Assembly: GCA_027619225.1 (NCBI GenBank)
Contig: JAQCFW010000009.1
Span: 21,558 to 85,557, forward strand
Origin: Bacteroidota bacterium
GTDB lineage: Bacteria; Bacteroidota; Bacteroidia; Flavobacteriales_D; Sanyastnellaceae
Reading direction: 5' to 3'
Length of the DNA stretch: 64,000 nt
A model generated the notes under the pieces. The model ran no database searches. It was not told the DNA's origin and saw only the letters and a program-made list of their open reading frames with translations. Shown here in pieces: positions 1 to 8,156 of this stretch (its first letter is position 1; every line of letters begins with the position of its first letter). The position numbers and the translations under genes are program-made.

Positions 1-1
1 T

Positions 2-1558
2 TTCTTGGCCATTGTTGGGATTTTATTCCTGGAAGCCTTTCTAAAATATCGAGTTACTTACTTGGCAAATTGGGTTGCCCTGAGTGTTTCTCTAAATCTT
101 AGGACCAAACTTTTTAGGCATCTCATGGCTTTCCGCCTCAGGTTTTTCGACAAAACCCCTGTGGGTAAGCTTGTTACTAGATTGGTGAGCGATGTTGATG
201 GCATCGCAAATGTGTTTTCGAACGGACTTCTAAACGCAATTGGAGATATACTCACTTTGATCGCTGTACTAGTCGCTATGGTAATCATTGATTTGAAACT
301 AACTTTTTTCGTGATTCTACCGATTCCGATTCTGTTAGTGGCTACACGCATCTTTCAAAAACATATCAAGAAATCGTTTGCTGATGTTAGAAATCAGGTT
401 TCTAATATGAATGAATTTGTGCAGGAGCATGTTACAGGAATGCATATCGTGCAGGCATATAGCAGGGAGAAGGAGGAGGAAGATAAGTTTGCTGATTTAA
501 ATAAGAAGCATCAGGATGCAAATGTGAGTTCAATAAAAGCGTTCAGCATTTTCTTTCCAGTAGTGGAAATGCTTAGTGCGACTAGTGTAGCTCTGTTGTT
601 GTGGTTAGGGATAGGAGGTGTTGTTGAAGGAGATATAACCTTAGGAGTGGTTCTTCAATTCGTGCTTTATGTTTTCATGCTATATCAACCTATAAGGCAG
701 CTTGCTGATAGATTTAACGTGTTGCAAATGGGTGTTATAAATGCTGAAAGAGTATTTAAGCTGTTGCTCCAAAATGAATCTGTAACTGATGAAGGAGAAA
801 ATGGAAATGTAACGTTTGAGGGGAGGATAGAATTTGAGGATGTTTGGTTTTCGTACGACGATAAGAACAGTGCAGAGAACTGGGTTTTAAAGGGGGTTTC
901 GTTTACAATTGAGCCTGGAGAAACGGTGGCTTTTGTAGGTGCTACGGGGGCGGGAAAGAGTTCAATTATCGGATTATTGTCAAGGTTTTATGAGTTTCAG
1001 AAAGGGATAATTCGAATAGATGGAGTTGATCTTCGTGAAATACCGCTTGCTAAGCTCAGAGAAAATGTGGGAGTCGTTCAACAGGAAGTGTTTCTGATGT
1101 CAGACAGCTTAAGGGCAAATGTTTCATTGCATGATGGAACTATAACGGATGATGAAATTATGGAGGCGGCTGAAACAGTTGGAGCAGCTGAATTTATAAG
1201 TCAATATAAAGATGGTTTAGACCTTCAGGTTCGTGAGAGGGGGGCGATGTTGTCGGTGGGGCAGCGCCAACTAATTGCTTTTATGCGAGCTTACGTAGCG
1301 AAACCCAGCATCCTTATTTTAGATGAGGCGACATCCTCTATAGATTCTGAATCGGAAAGGCTTATTCAAAAAGCAACAGCTTCTATTACAAAAGGAAGGA
1401 CTTCACTGATTGTTGCACACAGGCTAAGCACAATACGCTACTCAGATAAAATTTGTGTTGTAAAGGATGGAATCATTGTAGAAAGTGGGACTCATGAAGA
1501 TCTTTTAGAGAAAAATGGAGTTTACCACTCTTCTTTTTTTCTATACCCAGTCGATTGA
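2..1558 (+). CDS. ABC exporter, fused permease/ATPase, 5' end cut by window
   Basis: This is a half-transporter of the MsbA/multidrug export type. The reading frame is open from base 2, so the first transmembrane helices lie outside the window and the TTG at 5 is not a real start. About 270 residues of membrane domain are followed by an ATPase domain with Walker A GATGAGKSS (about 312-320), Q-loop VVQQE, a signature written LSVGQ instead of LSGGQ (about 415), Walker B ILILDEA (about 436) and H-loop VAHRLS (about 469). All catalytic elements are present. Its last 37 bases overlap, tail to tail, the end of the paaI-type thioesterase on the other strand. The substrate cannot be told from sequence; lipid or drug export is typical of the family. 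Confidence 0.9.
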   Translation, partial: FLAIVGILFLEAFLKYRVTYLANWVALSVSLNLRTKLFRHLMAFRLRFFDKTPVGKLVTRLVSDVDGIANVFSNGLLNAIGDILTLIAVLVAMVIIDLKLTFFVILPIPILLVATRIFQKHIKKSFADVRNQVSNMNEFVQEHVTGMHIVQAYSREKEEEDKFADLNKKHQDANVSSIKAFSIFFPVVEMLSATSVALLLWLGIGGVVEGDITLGVVLQFVLYVFMLYQPIRQLADRFNVLQMGVINAERVFKLLLQNESVTDEGENGNVTFEGRIEFEDVWFSYDDKNSAENWVLKGVSFTIEPGETVAFVGATGAGKSSIIGLLSRFYEFQKGIIRIDGVDLREIPLAKLRENVGVVQQEVFLMSDSLRANVSLHDGTITDDEIMEAAETVGAAEFISQYKDGLDLQVRERGAMLSVGQRQLIAFMRAYVAKPSILILDEATSSIDSESERLIQKATASITKGRTSLIVAHRLSTIRYSDKICVVKDGIIVESGTHEDLLEKNGVYHSSFFLYPVD

Positions 1559-1941
1559 ACATCGGCAACTCTAATCCCATCTTGGTTGAGTATGATGGCA
1601 TCGACGTTCGCAACGCGATGTTTCAGCTTTGTTACAGTAGCTTCGGCAGTAATTACATCTCCCACTCGGACAACTGATAAATGACGGATAGATGTGTTGA
1701 GGCTAAGCGCATGACGGCCATGGGCATTTGAAGCAAAGGCGATGGCGCTGTCAGCGAGTGCGAATGTAATCGAGCCGTGAATAATCCCAAACCCGTTCGC
1801 CATCTCTTCACGAGTCGTCATTTGAAGTTTGCAAAACCCTGGGCGAGACTCAAGAACTTCTGCTTTAAGCCACTTTGTCATCCTGTCACCTACAAGGAGT
1901 TTTTGCACAATGGGATGTATGTTTCCGTAATCTTCGCTCAT
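1522..1941 (-). CDS. paaI: PaaI-type hotdog acyl-CoA thioesterase
   Basis: A 139-residue single hotdog-fold thioesterase. The family hydrolyses (hydroxy)phenylacetyl-CoA and dead-end CoA esters, releasing CoA when the phenylacetate pathway stalls. The core motif HGSITFALADSA (about residues 54-65) is the hallmark of PaaI, with the HG start of the hotdog helix and its catalytic Asp. It is the last gene of the minus-strand series paaA-paaB-paaC-paaD, 29 bp after paaD, which supports the specific assignment over a generic thioesterase. The 3' end runs 37 bp into the ABC exporter gene on the opposite strand. Confidence 0.88.
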   Translation of the reverse strand: MSEDYGNIHPIVQKLLVGDRMTKWLKAEVLESRPGFCKLQMTTREEMANGFGIIHGSITFALADSAIAFASNAHGRHALSLNTSIRHLSVVRVGDVITAEATVTKLKHRVANVDAIILNQDGIRVADVQSTGYRKKEEW

Positions 1942-1970
1942 GAGTTAAAGACTTGTTTAACAGGTCAGTT

Positions 1971-2495
1971 TTAAATGCATTTAAAGTGTTCGAATGGTTC
2001 TAAGCATGTATTGCAACTAAAAGAAGCTTTACAGGCTGTGGAGCCGAAGGGAGACACGAGATTTGTATCTCTGCTTTTGCAAATAGGGCAGGGGATGATG
2101 CGGTCATCTCCCGTTAGGAAAGCTCTGTCGTGGCTTAAGCCCTCTGGAGGTGCAATGCCATTCTGAGTCATTTTTTCGCGTGCTTTGTCTGAGATCCAAT
2201 CTGTCGTCCAGGCAGGGCTCATTGCAATTCGTACTTCAGACCTTGGGTCCATCACTCGCGCCGCTGCGAGTACATCTTTTGAGATGACCTCAGTTGCTGG
2301 GCAGCCTGAATATGTGGGAGTGATGATGCAAATAGTGTGACCGTTCTCGAAGATAACATCACGTAGTATTCCCATATCGCTAACACTAAGGAAGGGGAGT
2401 TCTGGGTCCATAACGTCCTCAAGCTGGCGTTTTACAGCCTTGACTAATGCAAGCTCCTCAAGAGATTCTCTGATATCAGCATCTTCTTCCTTCAT
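1971..2495 (-). CDS. paaD: 1,2-phenylacetyl-CoA epoxidase subunit PaaD
   Basis: PaaD is the MIP18/DUF59-type accessory protein of the multicomponent phenylacetyl-CoA epoxidase and is thought to help mature iron-sulfur or di-iron cofactors. The protein has 174 residues, near the family's usual length. An N-terminal DUF59-like region contains MDPELPFLSVSDMGIL (about 28-43) and the Cys of TYSGCPATE. The C-terminal tail carries two cysteine pairs, CPIC and CNTC, plus a final C, a zinc- or cluster-binding tail typical of PaaD. It overlaps paaC by one base, so translational coupling is likely. Confidence 0.9.
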   Translation of the reverse strand: MKEEDADIRESLEELALVKAVKRQLEDVMDPELPFLSVSDMGILRDVIFENGHTICIITPTYSGCPATEVISKDVLAAARVMDPRSEVRIAMSPAWTTDWISDKAREKMTQNGIAPPEGLSHDRAFLTGDDRIIPCPICKSRDTNLVSPFGSTACKASFSCNTCLEPFEHFKCI

Positions 2496-3256
2496 TACCA
2501 GGTTGCGTCAGGGTAGGTGCGGGGAAGGCTTTGCATCTCGGCGAGTAAAAACCCGAATGATTCAGTATGTATACCACTGCGCCCTCCTTTTTGCATCCAT
2601 CCATCTTCTGGACGATGAAGGGTCGCTTTTTTTAAGACAGAGTCAATTGCTAAGTCCCACTTGGTTTTGATAGTATCGAGGTAGGGTAGGAGGCCGGAGT
2701 CGGCTGCGGCGATGTCGATTTCATCAGCGGTGAACATCTCTCCCGTAAACTTCCACAATTCATTAAGAGATTTCTGAACACGAGAATGGCTTTCGGTTGT
2801 GCCGTCTCCGAGGCGTATGACCCACTTGCTACTGTGATCTGCATGGTATCGAATTTCCTTTATCGCTTTTGCGGCAACAGCTGCAGTATCTAAGTCGAAG
2901 GTTTGAGAAGCGATATGTTCTGCTCTAAATAAAGCGTAGTAGTCGAAAAGAAACTGACGAACGATCGTATCGCCGAAGTCGCCATTGGGTTGCTCTACGA
3001 GTAGTAAGTTTTGGAAATCTCTTTCTATTCTGTGGAACGCAAGTTGATCGTCAGTTTGTGTGTCGCCTTCATTGAGAGATCCGGCGAGGGAGAGGTATGA
3101 CTGGGTTTGGCCTATGAGATCTAGAGCGATGTTTGTGAGCGCAATATCCTCTTCTAGGGCAGGAGCGTGGCCACACCATTCACCAAGGCGTTGGCCTAAG
3201 ATGAGAGCGTCGTCACCTAGGCGTAAAAGAGTCTGTTTGTGCTGAGATTTATTCAC
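2495..3256 (-). CDS. paaC: 1,2-phenylacetyl-CoA epoxidase subunit PaaC
   Basis: PaaC is the ferritin-like structural subunit that pairs with catalytic PaaA in the epoxidase and lacks the di-iron centre. The 253-residue protein opens with the typical LLRLGDDALILGQRLGEWCG and has LEEDIALTNIALDLIGQ soon after, both strongly family-like. It lies between paaB (21 bp upstream) and paaD (1-bp overlap) on the same strand, in the conserved A-B-C-D order. Confidence 0.93.
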   Translation of the reverse strand: MNKSQHKQTLLRLGDDALILGQRLGEWCGHAPALEEDIALTNIALDLIGQTQSYLSLAGSLNEGDTQTDDQLAFHRIERDFQNLLLVEQPNGDFGDTIVRQFLFDYYALFRAEHIASQTFDLDTAAVAAKAIKEIRYHADHSSKWVIRLGDGTTESHSRVQKSLNELWKFTGEMFTADEIDIAAADSGLLPYLDTIKTKWDLAIDSVLKKATLHRPEDGWMQKGGRSGIHTESFGFLLAEMQSLPRTYPDATW

Positions 3257-3277
3257 GTTCTTAGAGATACAGTTTGA

Positions 3278-3571
3278 TTACATGTGGTTCACCTCGTCAG
3301 GGAGGACGAAGAAAGTGGGGTGACGGTACACTTTGTCGTTAGCCGGATCGAAAAGCGCTTCAGAATCTTCAGGAGAACTTGCTGAAATACTCTCTGATGG
3401 TACAACCCAAATACTAACACCTTCCTGTCTACGAGTGTAGACATCGCGGGCGTTTCCGATAGCCATTTCTGCGTCAGATGCGTGAAGGCTTCCAACGTGT
3501 TTGTGTCCGAGGCCTTGTTTGCTCCGTATGAAAATCTCCCACAAAGGCCAATTGTTTTTAGTGTCGCTCAT
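3278..3571 (-). CDS. paaB: 1,2-phenylacetyl-CoA epoxidase subunit PaaB
   Basis: A small 97-residue subunit of the phenylacetyl-CoA epoxidase, the usual PaaB length. It bridges PaaAC heterodimers. Recognisable stretches are WEIFIRSKQGLGHKHVGSLH near the N-terminus, the YTRRQEG loop at about residues 45-51 and the WVVPS segment after it. It lies 20 bp downstream of paaA and 21 bp upstream of paaC, in operon order. Confidence 0.93.
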   Translation of the reverse strand: MSDTKNNWPLWEIFIRSKQGLGHKHVGSLHASDAEMAIGNARDVYTRRQEGVSIWVVPSESISASSPEDSEALFDPANDKVYRHPTFFVLPDEVNHM

Positions 3572-3591
3572 CTTATTCTGCTTTTAGGCTT

Positions 3592-4518
3592 TTATTTTCT
3601 GTTTTTTTTTTTCTCGGCGTATGCTACGGCCGCTTCTCTTACCCAAGCTCCATCATCGTGGGCTTTGTTTCGCACCTCAAGTCTTTCCTTATTACAAGGC
3701 CCGTTTCCTGCTAACACATTGTAAAACTCGTCCCAATCTATCTCGCCGAAATCATGATGTCCTGTATCCTCATTCCACTTCAACTCTTTGTCGGGCATCT
3801 TCAGTCCGATGCACTCTGCCTGCGGAACGGTCATGTCAACCATTCTTTGGCGTAACTCATCATTCGTAAAGCGCTTAATCTTCCACGTCATATTCTGCGA
3901 ACTGTGTTCACTGTCCTTGTCACTTGGGCCAAACATCATCAGAGATGGCCACCACCAACGGTTTAGAGCATCCTGAGCCATCTCCCTTTGGGCTTCATTG
4001 CCTTTCATAAGCTCCACCATGATTGAATATCCCTGTCTTTGGTGAAAACTCTCCTCTCTACAAACCCTCATCATAGCCCTAGAGTAAGGACCGTAGCTAC
4101 ACCTACAAAGAGGTACCTGATTCATAATTGCCGCACCATCTACAAGCCAACCAATCGCTCCAATATCTGCCCATGTTAACACGGGGTAATTAAAGATGCT
4201 GCTGTACTTTGCCTTGCCACTCAATAAATCGTCGACAAGATCAGATCTCTCTACTCCAAGAGTCTCCGCTGCTGAATACAGATACAACCCATGCCCGGCT
4301 TCATCCTGAACTTTAGCTAGTAAAATTGCCTTTCTCTGTAAACTAGGTGCTCTTGTAATCCAATTCCCCTCAGGTAACATTCCCACCACCTCAGAATGAG
4401 CATGCTGCGAAATTTGTCGAATCAAAGTCTTTCGATAACCATCTGGCATCCAATCTTTTGGCTCAATCTTTTTTTCTGCTGCTACGTAGGCGTCAAATTG
4501 TTCTAAAGTTTGAATCAT
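3592..4518 (-). CDS. paaA: 1,2-phenylacetyl-CoA epoxidase catalytic subunit PaaA
   Basis: The di-iron oxygenase subunit that epoxidises the ring of phenylacetyl-CoA with O2, the first committed step of aerobic phenylacetate degradation. The 308 residues match the family. Iron-ligand motifs of the ferritin-like fold are visible: QDEAGH (about 91-96) and [10 protein letters not shown] (about 155-164). First gene of the minus-strand operon. Its promoter is unusually clear: TATCTTTG at 4523-4530 lies 4 bp before the ATG, so the message is probably leaderless, and an exact FNR-type box is centred about 40 bp upstream. Confidence 0.95.
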   Translation of the reverse strand: MIQTLEQFDAYVAAEKKIEPKDWMPDGYRKTLIRQISQHAHSEVVGMLPEGNWITRAPSLQRKAILLAKVQDEAGHGLYLYSAAETLGVERSDLVDDLLSGKAKYSSIFNYPVLTWADIGAIGWLVDGAAIMNQVPLCRCSYGPYSRAMMRVCREESFHQRQGYSIMVELMKGNEAQREMAQDALNRWWWPSLMMFGPSDKDSEHSSQNMTWKIKRFTNDELRQRMVDMTVPQAECIGLKMPDKELKWNEDTGHHDFGEIDWDEFYNVLAGNGPCNKERLEVRNKAHDDGAWVREAAVAYAEKKKNRK

Positions 4519-4522
4519 CTAT

Positions 4523-4530
4523 CAAAGATA
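4523..4530 (-). promoter_or_regulatory. -7 promoter element of the paaABCD-paaI operon
   Basis: On the minus strand this reads TATCTTTG, a perfect match to the Bacteroidota -7 consensus TAnnTTTG. Only 4 bp separate it from the paaA ATG, so transcription should begin at or beside the start codon. No TTTG -33 element is seen at the right distance; the FNR-type box takes its place, as in activator-dependent promoters. Confidence 0.7.
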
Positions 4531-4549
4531 CTGCTAACATTTTTTTTCT

Positions 4550-4565
4550 TTTGATTTAGATCAAA
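4550..4565. promoter_or_regulatory. Exact FNR/CRP-family box between paaA and paaE
   Basis: The palindrome TTTGATTTAGATCAAA contains TTGAT-N4-ATCAA, identical to the FNR consensus of the Crp/Fnr family. Its centre (4557.5) is about 40 bp upstream of the paaA start codon and about 45 bp upstream of that of paaE. With leaderless starts this is close to the -41.5 class II activator position on the paaA side. The site is seen directly; the identity of the regulator and the sign of control are inferred. Confidence 0.7.
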
Positions 4566-4590
4566 TCATTATAAATTACTTTTCCCTCTC

Positions 4591-4598
4591 TACCTTCG
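4591..4598 (+). promoter_or_regulatory. -7 promoter element of paaE
   Basis: TACCTTCG, one base from TAnnTTTG, ends 4 bp before the paaE ATG, the same geometry as at paaA on the other strand. It implies a short or absent leader. Confidence 0.55.
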
Positions 4599-4602
4599 CG
4601 CC

Positions 4603-5673
4603 ATGTCTAAATTCCAAACACTCCGAGTCGCAGAGATCTGTCGTGAAACTCCTGACGCAGTTTCGATTTTACTCGAACCCGTTTCGGGCGAATCTATCAG
4701 CTTCCTTGCAGGCCAGTACCTCACGCTCCTTGCTCAAATAGATGGGGAGGATGTTCGTCGCAGTTACTCACTATGTTCAGCTCCTTCAGAAGGAATTCTA
4801 CGTGTTACAGTTAAGGAAGTGCCAGGAGGTAAATTTAGCACATTCTGTAACCGCTTACTTGCTGTTGGCGATACACTTGAGTCTCTCCTTCCTGAAGGTC
4901 GTTTCACTCGCGATTTCAACGCCTCCGTTAAAAACCACCTTGCCATCGCTTCCGGCTCAGGAATTACTCCTGTTATTTCATTAATAAAGGACGTCCTTTC
5001 CACCGACCACTCAGCTAAAGTTGCCCTTTGTTATGTTAACAAAGAGACTTCGAGTATCATATTCAAAGACGAACTGTCTGACCTAAAAGACACCTACTTA
5101 GAACGTCTTCAGCTCTTCAACTTTCTCACGCGAGAACCTGTCGAAATCGAACTCTTCTCAGGTCGCCTTGACTCAGAGCGTCTATCGCGTCTTTTTCCAG
5201 AAGTTATTTCCCCAGCATCTTTTGACGTCGCCTACTTATGCGGCCCTGAATCTATGATTTCAGATTGTAAATCAGCTCTCACAGGGGCAGGTATGCCCGA
5301 CTCAGCTGTGAAGTTTGAACTCTTCACAGCCTCCTCAGATCCCGTTAACGAAGATCGTATCGAAACCACATCGTCTGCTTCTGCTGATGAGGTCGATGTT
5401 TCCATAGTTCTTGATGGCATTACAACTCGAGTTTCTGTAAAGCGCTCAGGTAAATCTATTCTCGAAACTGCTTTACAAGCTGGAATCGATGCACCATTCT
5501 CGTGCCAAGGAGGAGTTTGCTGCACTTGCCGTTGTAAAATGACTTCCGGTCGCGCTTCGATGGATATCAACTTTGCTTTAGAAGAAGAGGAAGTGGAGAA
5601 TGGTTATGTTCTTGCATGTCAATCTCATCCCGAAGGAGATGGGCCATTTGTAATGGACTTCGACCAGCCTTAA
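4603..5673 (+). CDS. paaE: 1,2-phenylacetyl-CoA epoxidase reductase PaaE
   Basis: The electron-transfer subunit that passes electrons from NAD(P)H through FAD and a [2Fe-2S] cluster to PaaA. The 356 residues comprise an FAD-binding barrel with RSYSLCS (about 50-56), a nucleotide-binding domain with GSGITPV (about 118-124) and a C-terminal plant-type ferredoxin domain with Cys301, Cys306 and Cys309 (CX4CX2C) plus a distal Cys near 339 in LACQS. In most bacteria paaE follows paaD in one operon; here it is divergent and shares the control region with paaA. Confidence 0.93.
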   Translation: MSKFQTLRVAEICRETPDAVSILLEPVSGESISFLAGQYLTLLAQIDGEDVRRSYSLCSAPSEGILRVTVKEVPGGKFSTFCNRLLAVGDTLESLLPEGRFTRDFNASVKNHLAIASGSGITPVISLIKDVLSTDHSAKVALCYVNKETSSIIFKDELSDLKDTYLERLQLFNFLTREPVEIELFSGRLDSERLSRLFPEVISPASFDVAYLCGPESMISDCKSALTGAGMPDSAVKFELFTASSDPVNEDRIETTSSASADEVDVSIVLDGITTRVSVKRSGKSILETALQAGIDAPFSCQGGVCCTCRCKMTSGRASMDINFALEEEEVENGYVLACQSHPEGDGPFVMDFDQP

Positions 5674-5723
5674 TGTTTATTTAGATTTATATTTTCCCTC
5701 GTGTGATGGTCCATGCTGACTCT

Positions 5724-6056
5724 GTGCTCACAGTGTAAACACTATTTTTCTTAGTGCTAGAATTTTTATCAGTGTAGTTAGGTTGTAAGAGAGCTATTTT
5801 TCAAATAAGTGTGCTGACACGTTAGCACACTTATTATTATTAAAAAATCGCCGGCAGCTATATTTTAAAATAAGTAAATAATAACATGCGAAATCTTATA
5901 AGGACAAAAAATGTGCTATCACAGTTAACTATTTAGTCCAAACGGCAATTGCTCCAAAAGTTGAGGTGACTTGTAACCACATATTTTTTTCAGTTTTCAC
6001 AGAGTTTTGTGCCTGTTCAAAGGTTTTCGCGAAAAGTGCGGTTACACTGTCAGCAG
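5724..6056. repeat. Intergenic inverted-repeat cluster A (five units)
   Basis: The 441-bp gap between the convergent paaE and ABC-F genes has no credible gene but carries at least five degenerate copies of a 15-23 bp element: 5724-5742, about 5811-5830, about 5913-5931, 5966-5980 and 6036-6056. In one orientation they share the consensus GTGYGGTTACACTGTNAGCA. The unit at 6036 shares the 12-mer GTGCGGTTACAC with the reverse complement of a unit in cluster B (16620-16639). The unit at 5966 shares a 13-mer, ACTTGTAACCACA, in reverse complement with a unit in cluster C (27017-27029). Alignment was by eye. Confidence 0.7.
5804..5835. terminator. 32-bp palindrome, probable bidirectional terminator
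   Basis: Perfect 12-bp arms, AATAAGTGTGCT and AGCACACTTATT, flank an 8-base loop. It is the most symmetric unit of repeat cluster A and lies between the 3' ends of paaE and the ABC-F gene, where a terminator for both strands is expected. The flanking tracts are AT-rich rather than pure T, so termination strength is uncertain. Confidence 0.5.
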
Positions 6057-6114
6057 ATAGTTGTGCTCGACCTTCATTGATTTATAGTAAAACCTCCACC
6101 TACTCTCTGCGATC

Positions 6115-7995
6115 CTACGCTCTTTCAGCCAACTCAAGCCATCGCATCTCTGCTTCGTCTAAATCTGAGGTGACCTGACCTAGTTCATTCCCCAGTTTTA
6201 TTAAATCTTCGTGAGAATTACACGTTTCAAGTTTAGCGGATAACGTGTCGCGCTTCACCTCGAGCTGTTCAATAAGAGGTCCGAGTTTGTCAAACTCAAA
6301 TTTTTCTTTGTACGATAGTTTAGCGGTGTAATCGCCTTTTACTTCAAGAGGCTTCGAAACAGAGTCAGAGCCAGCAGTCTCTGCTCGAGCTACGGCAATC
6401 TTTTCATCGCGTGATAACCTATACTGTGTGTAGTTGCCAGGGTAGTCACGTATTGAAAGATCTTCGTTTTCGCCGAGAGCCCAAATATGCTCTACGATTT
6501 TGTCCATAAAATACCTGTCATGAGATACTACAAGAAGGCAGCCGGCAAAATCTAGGAGAAACTCTTCTAACACAGCGAGGGTGAAGATGTCAAGGTCGTT
6601 CGTGGGCTCGTCTAGGATAAGAAAATTAGGATTACTCATTAACACCCTGAGAAGGTGAAGTCGTTTACGCTCTCCTCCGCTCAGGACTTTAATGTACTGG
6701 TGATGCATATGTCGGGGAAAGAGAAAGCGTTCTAGGAGTTGAGCTGCTGATAGCTGAGCCCCTCCTTTAAGAGGGATATAATCGCCTATTTCACGAACAG
6801 CATCGATCACCTTCCATTCCTCACTGAAATCACCGCCCTGCTGGTGATAATGTCCGAATACGACTGTGTCGCCTACGACGACTTTTCCAGAATCAGGCGC
6901 TTGTTCGCCTAATATCATTTTTAAAAGCGAGGTTTTGCCAGAGCCATTAACTCCAACGATACCTATGCGCTCGCCTCTAAGGAAGTGATGAGTAATGCTT
7001 TCGAATAAAATCCGGTTGCCGTATGCACACTTGATTTTATGCAGTTCCACAATCTTCCCTCCAAGACGTGATGGGATGACACTTATATGCATAGGGTCTT
7101 CCTTTAGACGTATAGATGCCTCCTTTTTTATCTCGTAAAAGCGGTCTATTCTGCTTTTGCTTTTGCCGGTACGGGCTGAAGGAGTGGAGCGCATCCAAGC
7201 CAGTTCGCGTTTCATCGCTTTCTGCGAGCGGTCTTTAGAAGCGAGTGCATTTTCTCGCCTTTCGTCCCGCTTTTCTAGGTAGTAGCTAAAATTCCCTTTG
7301 TAGGGGTGTAGCTTTAAGTTTTCGAGTTCTAGGATACGATCACATACATTTTCGAGGAAATATCGGTCATGAGTAATCATGAGGATGGTAGAATTCATGG
7401 CGGCGAGCCGCTTTTCAAGCCAATTAATCATGTCTAGATCGAGATGATTTGTAGGCTCGTCTAGGAATAGGAGGTCGGGGGCTTCGAGTAGAACGGCCGC
7501 GAGAGCCGCCCTGCGTCTTTCACCACCACTTAGAGATCCGACTTTGCGGCTCAAGTCGTGGAGGTTTAGTTGGCCTAGTATTTCACGGGCGCGGGCTTCA
7601 TAATTCCAAGCTTCTGTCCTGTCCATAGCATCACTGGCCTCCTGAAATTTTACACCTTCGGCATCACGTTCCAATTCTCGCTCGTAGTTCCTAAGAGCTA
7701 TCACAGCTGGATTGTCACCTATATATAGTGTATCAAGAAGCGTTGCCTTCGGGTCTAAATCCGCTTCTTGCTTCAAATAAGAATAACGAATACCCCCCGC
7801 AAATGCAATCCGTCCCTCATCTGCGGGCTCAAGATCACAAAGGGCTCGCATAAGCGTACTCTTCCCTGTACCGTTACGTGCAACAAGCGCCACCCTTTGG
7901 CCTTTGCCTATTCCGAATGTAAGATTCTCAAAGAGTTGACGCTCTCCATACCTTTTCGAAAGCCCCTCAACCGATAAAATGTTCTTTTCTGCCAT
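6115..7995 (-). CDS. ABC-F family ATPase (Uup-like)
   Basis: A cytosolic tandem-ABC protein of 626 residues without membrane domains. ABC-F proteins bind the ribosome and act on stalled or structured translation complexes. First domain: Walker A ARNGTGKST (about 38-46), signature LSGGERRR (about 155), DEPTNHLD. Second: Walker A GVNGSGKTS (about 344), signature LSGGERKR (about 435), DEPTNDLD. The linker between them is the arm region, and the last about 80 residues form a charged coiled coil as in Uup. Downstream lies repeat cluster A, and a -7 element TACCTTGC sits 4 bp before the ATG. Assignment to Uup over another ABC-F branch rests on the C-terminal coiled coil. Confidence 0.88.
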   Translation of the reverse strand: MAEKNILSVEGLSKRYGERQLFENLTFGIGKGQRVALVARNGTGKSTLMRALCDLEPADEGRIAFAGGIRYSYLKQEADLDPKATLLDTLYIGDNPAVIALRNYERELERDAEGVKFQEASDAMDRTEAWNYEARAREILGQLNLHDLSRKVGSLSGGERRRAALAAVLLEAPDLLFLDEPTNHLDLDMINWLEKRLAAMNSTILMITHDRYFLENVCDRILELENLKLHPYKGNFSYYLEKRDERRENALASKDRSQKAMKRELAWMRSTPSARTGKSKSRIDRFYEIKKEASIRLKEDPMHISVIPSRLGGKIVELHKIKCAYGNRILFESITHHFLRGERIGIVGVNGSGKTSLLKMILGEQAPDSGKVVVGDTVVFGHYHQQGGDFSEEWKVIDAVREIGDYIPLKGGAQLSAAQLLERFLFPRHMHHQYIKVLSGGERKRLHLLRVLMSNPNFLILDEPTNDLDIFTLAVLEEFLLDFAGCLLVVSHDRYFMDKIVEHIWALGENEDLSIRDYPGNYTQYRLSRDEKIAVARAETAGSDSVSKPLEVKGDYTAKLSYKEKFEFDKLGPLIEQLEVKRDTLSAKLETCNSHEDLIKLGNELGQVTSDLDEAEMRWLELAERA

Positions 7996-7999
7996 GTTC

Positions 8000-8007
8000 G
8001 CAAGGTA
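8000..8007 (-). promoter_or_regulatory. -7 element of the ABC-F gene
   Basis: Minus-strand TACCTTGC ends 4 bp before the start codon at 7995, implying leaderless or near-leaderless transcription. Confidence 0.5.
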
Positions 8008-8156
8008 GGTGTCATGATGTTAGTTAGCGCTCTAGTGTCAGTAGATATTGATAATTTGCTTTGAATTAACACTTTAACGTTGATATGTATTTTTAATCGT
8101 TTATTTTGGAATTATAATTAAGTCGCATATTTACCCCGAACTAAAAACATAGTTAT

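Noticed and set aside
5724..6056. CRISPR array
   Set aside because: Repeat units differ from each other at many positions, face both ways and are spaced irregularly; no cas genes are present.
5966..6178. Open reading frame of 70 codons after paaE
   Set aside because: Spans repeat units and overlaps the end of the ABC-F gene on the opposite strand; composition is not protein-like.
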